DNA of 64,000 bases from Nonomuraea sp. NEAU-A123. GTDB lineage: Bacteria > Actinomycetota > Actinomycetes > Streptosporangiales > Streptosporangiaceae. The DNA lies in contig NZ_JAHFZZ010000002.1 in NCBI RefSeq assembly GCF_018603905.1, positions 744,001-808,000 on the forward strand. The letters are read 5' to 3'. Positions 60,766 to 64,000 of this stretch are shown here, piece by piece (the first letter of the stretch is position 1; every line of letters begins with the position of its first letter). The notes under the pieces are model-generated. The model saw only the letters and a program-made list of their open reading frames with translations, was not told the origin of the DNA and ran no database searches. Both the position numbers and the translations under genes were made by a program.

Positions 60766-62649
60766 CGCTGGGTGATAGCTACATCGCACCCCCGTCTGTA
60801 CGGCGCCGCGCAGCCGCTCCCCGATGACCGGATCGGCCTCACCGATACGCACCAGGGCCCGCCTGATGGCCTTGCCCACGGCGATCCTGGCTCGCTCCTC
60901 GCTGCCCGCGAACTGACGCGCCCGCCCGGCCAGCCCGGTGGCGGCGGCCAGCTCGTCGATCAGCCAGTCGCGCTCGGCCCGCAGCGTGGCGGCCCGCTGG
61001 AGATCGTGCATCGCCTCCATTTCGTCGATCTCGGCCTGCAGCCCGGACAGCCGCCGCTTGTAGGTCTGCCTGGCCTGCTCGTCCAGCACCGGCTGGGCGG
61101 ACTCGGCGGCGTCGCTCGCCGCCGCGCCCGCGGCCAGGTCCACGGCCGGGATCTCGCGACCGGGGTTGGCCAGCAGGGTCGCCAGGTGGGCCATCCCCAC
61201 GATGTGCTCGACGAGCACGGACCGGCCGTCCAGCTCGATCCGCCACTTGCGGCCACGGCGCACGCAGACGACCTCCGCCGCCGGTGGCACCGGACAGTCG
61301 GCAGGCAGCGCCATCCCCATCGACGCGGCCTCCTGCCGGGCCAGTGCCAGGATCCTGCGCGACTCCTCGGTCCCGCGCAGGGCCTGGCCGAGCCGGAGGC
61401 GGGAGAGCACGACGGCGGGCCAGTGCCCCAGCGCGAGGTTCTCGTGCACGGCGGCCCGCAGGTGGGCGATCGCCTTGTCGGTCTCGCCACAGGTCAGCAT
61501 GGCCACGCCGAGTGGATGGTGAACCGAGCCGAGGCAGGTGACACCCAGGCTGACGATGACGGGCAGCCGCTCGAAGGGGCGGAGCACGGCGTAGATCTCG
61601 GCCGCCGTGCCGGCGTCGCCGAGCAGGTACGCCGCCTCGATCCCGCCGTACATCGAGATGAGCCAGGTACTGGAGCGCGGCAGCACCGTCAGATCCTGAC
61701 CGCGCAGCCGGGCCAGCGCTCCCGCCGCCAGCCGCCGCTCCCCCGCGGTGGCCGCGGACACCGCGAGCACCGCCAGCAACGACCTGTCCACCTCGCTGAG
61801 GTCCGGCGAGTTGACCAGGTCCGTCACCATCGGGACGAGTTCGGCGGCGCGTCCCTGATACCAGCGGATGGCCGCGATCTGACCCGCGTACCAGCCCGCG
61901 CTGTCGATGTCACCGGCGGCCGCTCCCCGATCGGCGCAGGTGCCGGCCATCGCCTCGGCCTCGGACAGCCGGCCGCCCCTGATGCTGAACATGACCTCCA
62001 TCGCGTCCACGACGAACCCGACCGCCAGATGGTCCTCCTTCGACAGCAGCCCGCGTAGTTCCGCCAGCGCCCGCTCGGCATGCGGGTCGGCGGCCAGCAC
62101 CAGGTCCACGGTCCGCCAGAGCAGCCCCATCAGCAGATCGCCCCGGCGCCCGGTCCGCTGCGCCTCCTCGATCAGCTCCTGGGCCAGCGCCAGGCGTAGG
62201 GCGCCGTGCTCGGGCCCCAGAACGCAGTGGTGGGCCAGGCTCAGCGCCTCGGCCAGCGCGACGGGATCGCCGGCCCGCCTGGCCTCCTCGACCATGGCCA
62301 GGATCCTGTCCTGCCCGCCGCTGCGGTAGTCGTCCTCGCCGGCCAGCCGTACCCGCAGCCGTAAGGCCAGTGAGGACTGTGGTCCGACCAGCGCCAGAGC
62401 CTGGCGCTGACGGGTGCGCACCACGGCCGCCTCGGCTGCGGTCCGATGCTCGTGCACCCACAGGCCGCCCAGCCCGAGCGCGGCCCGCGCCATTCCGTCC
62501 ATGTCACCCTGCTGTTCGGCCTCCTGATAGGCGACGTCGAACCACCGGCGGGCCGCCCGCAGGCTGCCCTCCACATATAGTGCGTGCTCTCCTGACAGCA
62601 ACGACATCTCGATGCCGTCGTGTACCGCCAATCCCCGCGATCCGCCCAC
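60763..62649 (-). CDS. Large helical-repeat protein with actinobacterial regulator-type C-terminal domain
   Basis: The 628-residue protein is almost wholly helical, with TPR-like helix pairs from about 10 to 430 (for example RAARRWFDVAYQEAEQQGDM). The last 200 residues match a domain I know from the C termini of actinomycete ATPase/regulator proteins: a short beta unit (WRIELDGRSVLVEHIVGMAHLATLL), a long coiled helix (YKRRLSGLQAEIDEMEAMHDLQRAATLRAERDWL in outline), ERARIAVGKAIRRALVRI and TGVRCSYHP at the end. No ATPase motif or HTH is present. GTG 62649 is used with GGAGG six bases upstream; ATG 62718 is an alternative. The function is unknown and is probably protein-protein signalling. Confidence 0.7.
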   Translation of the reverse strand: MGGSRGLAVHDGIEMSLLSGEHALYVEGSLRAARRWFDVAYQEAEQQGDMDGMARAALGLGGLWVHEHRTAAEAAVVRTRQRQALALVGPQSSLALRLRVRLAGEDDYRSGGQDRILAMVEEARRAGDPVALAEALSLAHHCVLGPEHGALRLALAQELIEEAQRTGRRGDLLMGLLWRTVDLVLAADPHAERALAELRGLLSKEDHLAVGFVVDAMEVMFSIRGGRLSEAEAMAGTCADRGAAAGDIDSAGWYAGQIAAIRWYQGRAAELVPMVTDLVNSPDLSEVDRSLLAVLAVSAATAGERRLAAGALARLRGQDLTVLPRSSTWLISMYGGIEAAYLLGDAGTAAEIYAVLRPFERLPVIVSLGVTCLGSVHHPLGVAMLTCGETDKAIAHLRAAVHENLALGHWPAVVLSRLRLGQALRGTEESRRILALARQEAASMGMALPADCPVPPAAEVVCVRRGRKWRIELDGRSVLVEHIVGMAHLATLLANPGREIPAVDLAAGAAASDAAESAQPVLDEQARQTYKRRLSGLQAEIDEMEAMHDLQRAATLRAERDWLIDELAAATGLAGRARQFAGSEERARIAVGKAIRRALVRIGEADPVIGERLRGAVQTGVRCSYHPA

Positions 62650-62781
62650 AGGCGTCCTCCGCACCCCGTTGTGGCAGCACGCGTACAACGCGTACTTCCA
62701 GCGACTGCGGCCCCCCATCGCTATGACGGATGCTAACCGAATGGGGTTCAACTAGGTGGCAGCAAATTCAACTAAATCCGC

Positions 62782-63165
62782 TCAGGAGATTTCCATCGCG
62801 ATCCGTACGGCGGTGCCGCCCGGTCCGGTGGTGATGGCCACGCGGTCGGCCAGGCGGCGTATCACCCATATCCCCCAGCCGCCGGGCGCCGCGGGCACGG
62901 GCGGGTCGGGCTTGGCGAGGTAACGGGAGGGCAGGCCGGGGCCGGAGTCGCGGACCTCGCAGAGCAGGCTCACGCCCTCGCGCCACAGGCGCAGGCGCCC
63001 ACGGCCGCCTCCGTGGAGGACCACGTTGGCCACCGCCTCGTTCACCACGATCACCAGGTCGGCGGCGCGTTCACCGCGCAGGCCGTGCTCGTCCGCGAGC
63101 CTGAGCGCGGCGAGGCGCGCCCGCGCCAAGTCGCTCTCGGTGAAATCCATCGCGAACGTGTCCAT
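62782..63165 (-). CDS. Anti-sigma factor-type ATP-binding protein (RsbW/SpoIIAB-like HATPase)
   Basis: The 127-residue GHKL-type ATPase has the N box VNEAVANVVLHGG (Asn42), the G1 box VRDSGPGLP (Asp73) and the G2 box GGWGIWVIRRLAD. Single-domain proteins of this kind hold sigma factors and phosphorylate anti-anti-sigma partners in partner-switching systems. ATG 63165 has AAGGGGG nine bases upstream. No sigma factor or STAS-domain gene is adjacent, so the partner is encoded elsewhere. It is divergent from the phosphoketolase gene. Confidence 0.88.
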   Translation of the reverse strand: MDTFAMDFTESDLARARLAALRLADEHGLRGERAADLVIVVNEAVANVVLHGGGRGRLRLWREGVSLLCEVRDSGPGLPSRYLAKPDPPVPAAPGGWGIWVIRRLADRVAITTGPGGTAVRIAMEIS

Positions 63166-63273
63166 CGTGCGGAGCCCCCTTGACCTCTCGGTCCGCCGGC
63201 ACAACCTCACTTCTGCCACAGGAAGCGACTTCTAATCTGGTTGAGCGGCGTTTCTGGAGGAATCAGCAAAGAC

Positions 63274-64000
63274 ATGGAGCGAATAGACGCTTACTGGCGC
63301 GCGGCAAACTATCTGTCGGTAGGCCAGATATATCTACTGGACAATCCACTACTAACGACGCCATTGACCCCAGAGCACATCAAACCCCGCCTGCTGGGTC
63401 ATTGGGGCACCACACCGGGGCTGAACTTCTGCTTCGCCCATCTCAACCGGGTCATCCGCGAACGCGACCAGGACCTGATCTACATCGCCGGCCCCGGCCA
63501 CGGCGGTCCCGCCGCGGTGGCGCACGCCTGGCTGGAGGGCACCTACTCCGAACGCTATCCGGACGTCTCTCAGGACGCGGCCGGGATGCGGCGGCTGTTC
63601 CGGCAGTTCTCCTTCCCGGGCGGCATCCCCAGCCATGTCGCCCCGGAGACACCCGGCTCCATCCACGAGGGCGGCGAGCTGGGCTACTCACTCGCGCACG
63701 CCTACGGCGCCGCCTTCGACAACCCCGGCCTGGTCGTGGCCTGCGTCGTGGGCGACGGCGAAGCCGAGACCGGGCCGCTGGCCGCGAGCTGGCATTCCAA
63801 CAAGCTGCTCGACCCGGCCCGCGACGGCGCGGTGCTGCCGATCCTGCACCTGAACGGCTACAAGATCGCCAACCCCACCGTACTGGCCCGCATCCCCGCC
63901 CAGACGCTGGTCGCGCTCATGGAGGGGTACGGCTACCGCCCCCACCTGGTCGGCCCCGACCACCAGGAGATGGCCGACACGCTCGACACCGTCTTCGACC
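63274..64000 (+). CDS. xfp: Phosphoketolase, N-terminal part (3' truncated by window edge)
   Basis: The frame is open from ATG 63274 to the window end, 242 residues of an enzyme usually near 790-800. It starts [20 protein letters not shown], as in xylulose-5-phosphate/fructose-6-phosphate phosphoketolases, and has the thiamine diphosphate motifs [15 protein letters not shown] (near 73), [21 protein letters not shown] in outline, [16 protein letters not shown] and [12 protein letters not shown]. It splits sugar phosphates to acetyl phosphate and an aldose phosphate. GGAGGAA lies 11 bases upstream. The first 30 codons are clearly AT-richer than the rest, which keeps the start region open. Confidence 0.93.
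   Translation, partial: MERIDAYWRAANYLSVGQIYLLDNPLLTTPLTPEHIKPRLLGHWGTTPGLNFCFAHLNRVIRERDQDLIYIAGPGHGGPAAVAHAWLEGTYSERYPDVSQDAAGMRRLFRQFSFPGGIPSHVAPETPGSIHEGGELGYSLAHAYGAAFDNPGLVVACVVGDGEAETGPLAASWHSNKLLDPARDGAVLPILHLNGYKIANPTVLARIPAQTLVALMEGYGYRPHLVGPDHQEMADTLDTVFD

Noticed and set aside
60763..62649. LuxR-type regulator call for the large helical protein
   Set aside because: The size and repeats suggested a LAL/LuxR protein, but there is no Walker motif at the start and no LuxR HTH at the end.

Overview
The window is high-GC DNA with the gene density, GTG/TTG starts and gene families of a sporulating actinomycete: XRE/DUF397 pairs, a GerW-type protein, an anti-sigma kinase, and a CYP157-like P450. 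It probably comes from the Streptosporangiales (Nonomuraea-like), but that placement is inference from gene content. I see no rRNA, tRNA, CRISPR array or intact insertion sequence.

Positions 1-6,000 hold the end of a LacI-family regulator, a DUF2264 gene behind a perfect LacI-type operator, and a stand-alone divergent EF-Tu. They also hold a divergent locus made of a small internally duplicated protein, an XRE regulator and a DUF397 protein. Positions 6,000-22,400 hold a P450 without the usual E-x-x-R motif, a methyltransferase, a GH2 beta-galactosidase and two FAD enzymes divergent from a TetR gene with a double palindromic operator. These are followed by two hydrolases, a very large secreted phosphodiester glycosidase/phosphoesterase, a conserved hypothetical gene and a Uma2 protein.

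Positions 22,400-52,050 are the centrepiece: about 30 catabolic genes in short operons arranged around divergent promoters. They comprise a flavin hydroxylase, an extradiol dioxygenase, four FAH-family hydrolases, an ACMSD-like and a LigI-like amidohydrolase, and a third amidohydrolase. With them are two divergent DRE-TIM metallolyases, four SDRs, two BBE-type flavin oxidases, a carboxylesterase, two SnoaL-like proteins and an ABC importer. Eleven intergenic copies of the palindrome TGTCGACA, consensus TA(G/C)TGTCGACA(C/G)TA, sit at nearly every promoter of this island. A FadR/FCD-type GntR gene lies in the middle with two copies in front of it. I infer one regulon for uptake and stepwise breakdown of an aromatic, probably esterified and multi-ring, natural product. 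The substrate cannot be read from the sequence.

Positions 52,050-64,000 return to general metabolism: a VIT1/CCC1-type metal transporter, a decayed LysE relic, a GerW-like protein, and a same-strand series of sugar-acid dehydratase, glucose-6-phosphate isomerase, glucose-6-phosphate dehydrogenase and GH36 alpha-galactosidase. A large helical-repeat regulator-like protein, an anti-sigma kinase and the start of a phosphoketolase gene that runs off the window complete it.

Start codons are my choices from ribosome binding sites and overlaps. Many genes in the island are joined by 4-base ATGA or GTGA overlaps, which I took as support for the shared start.
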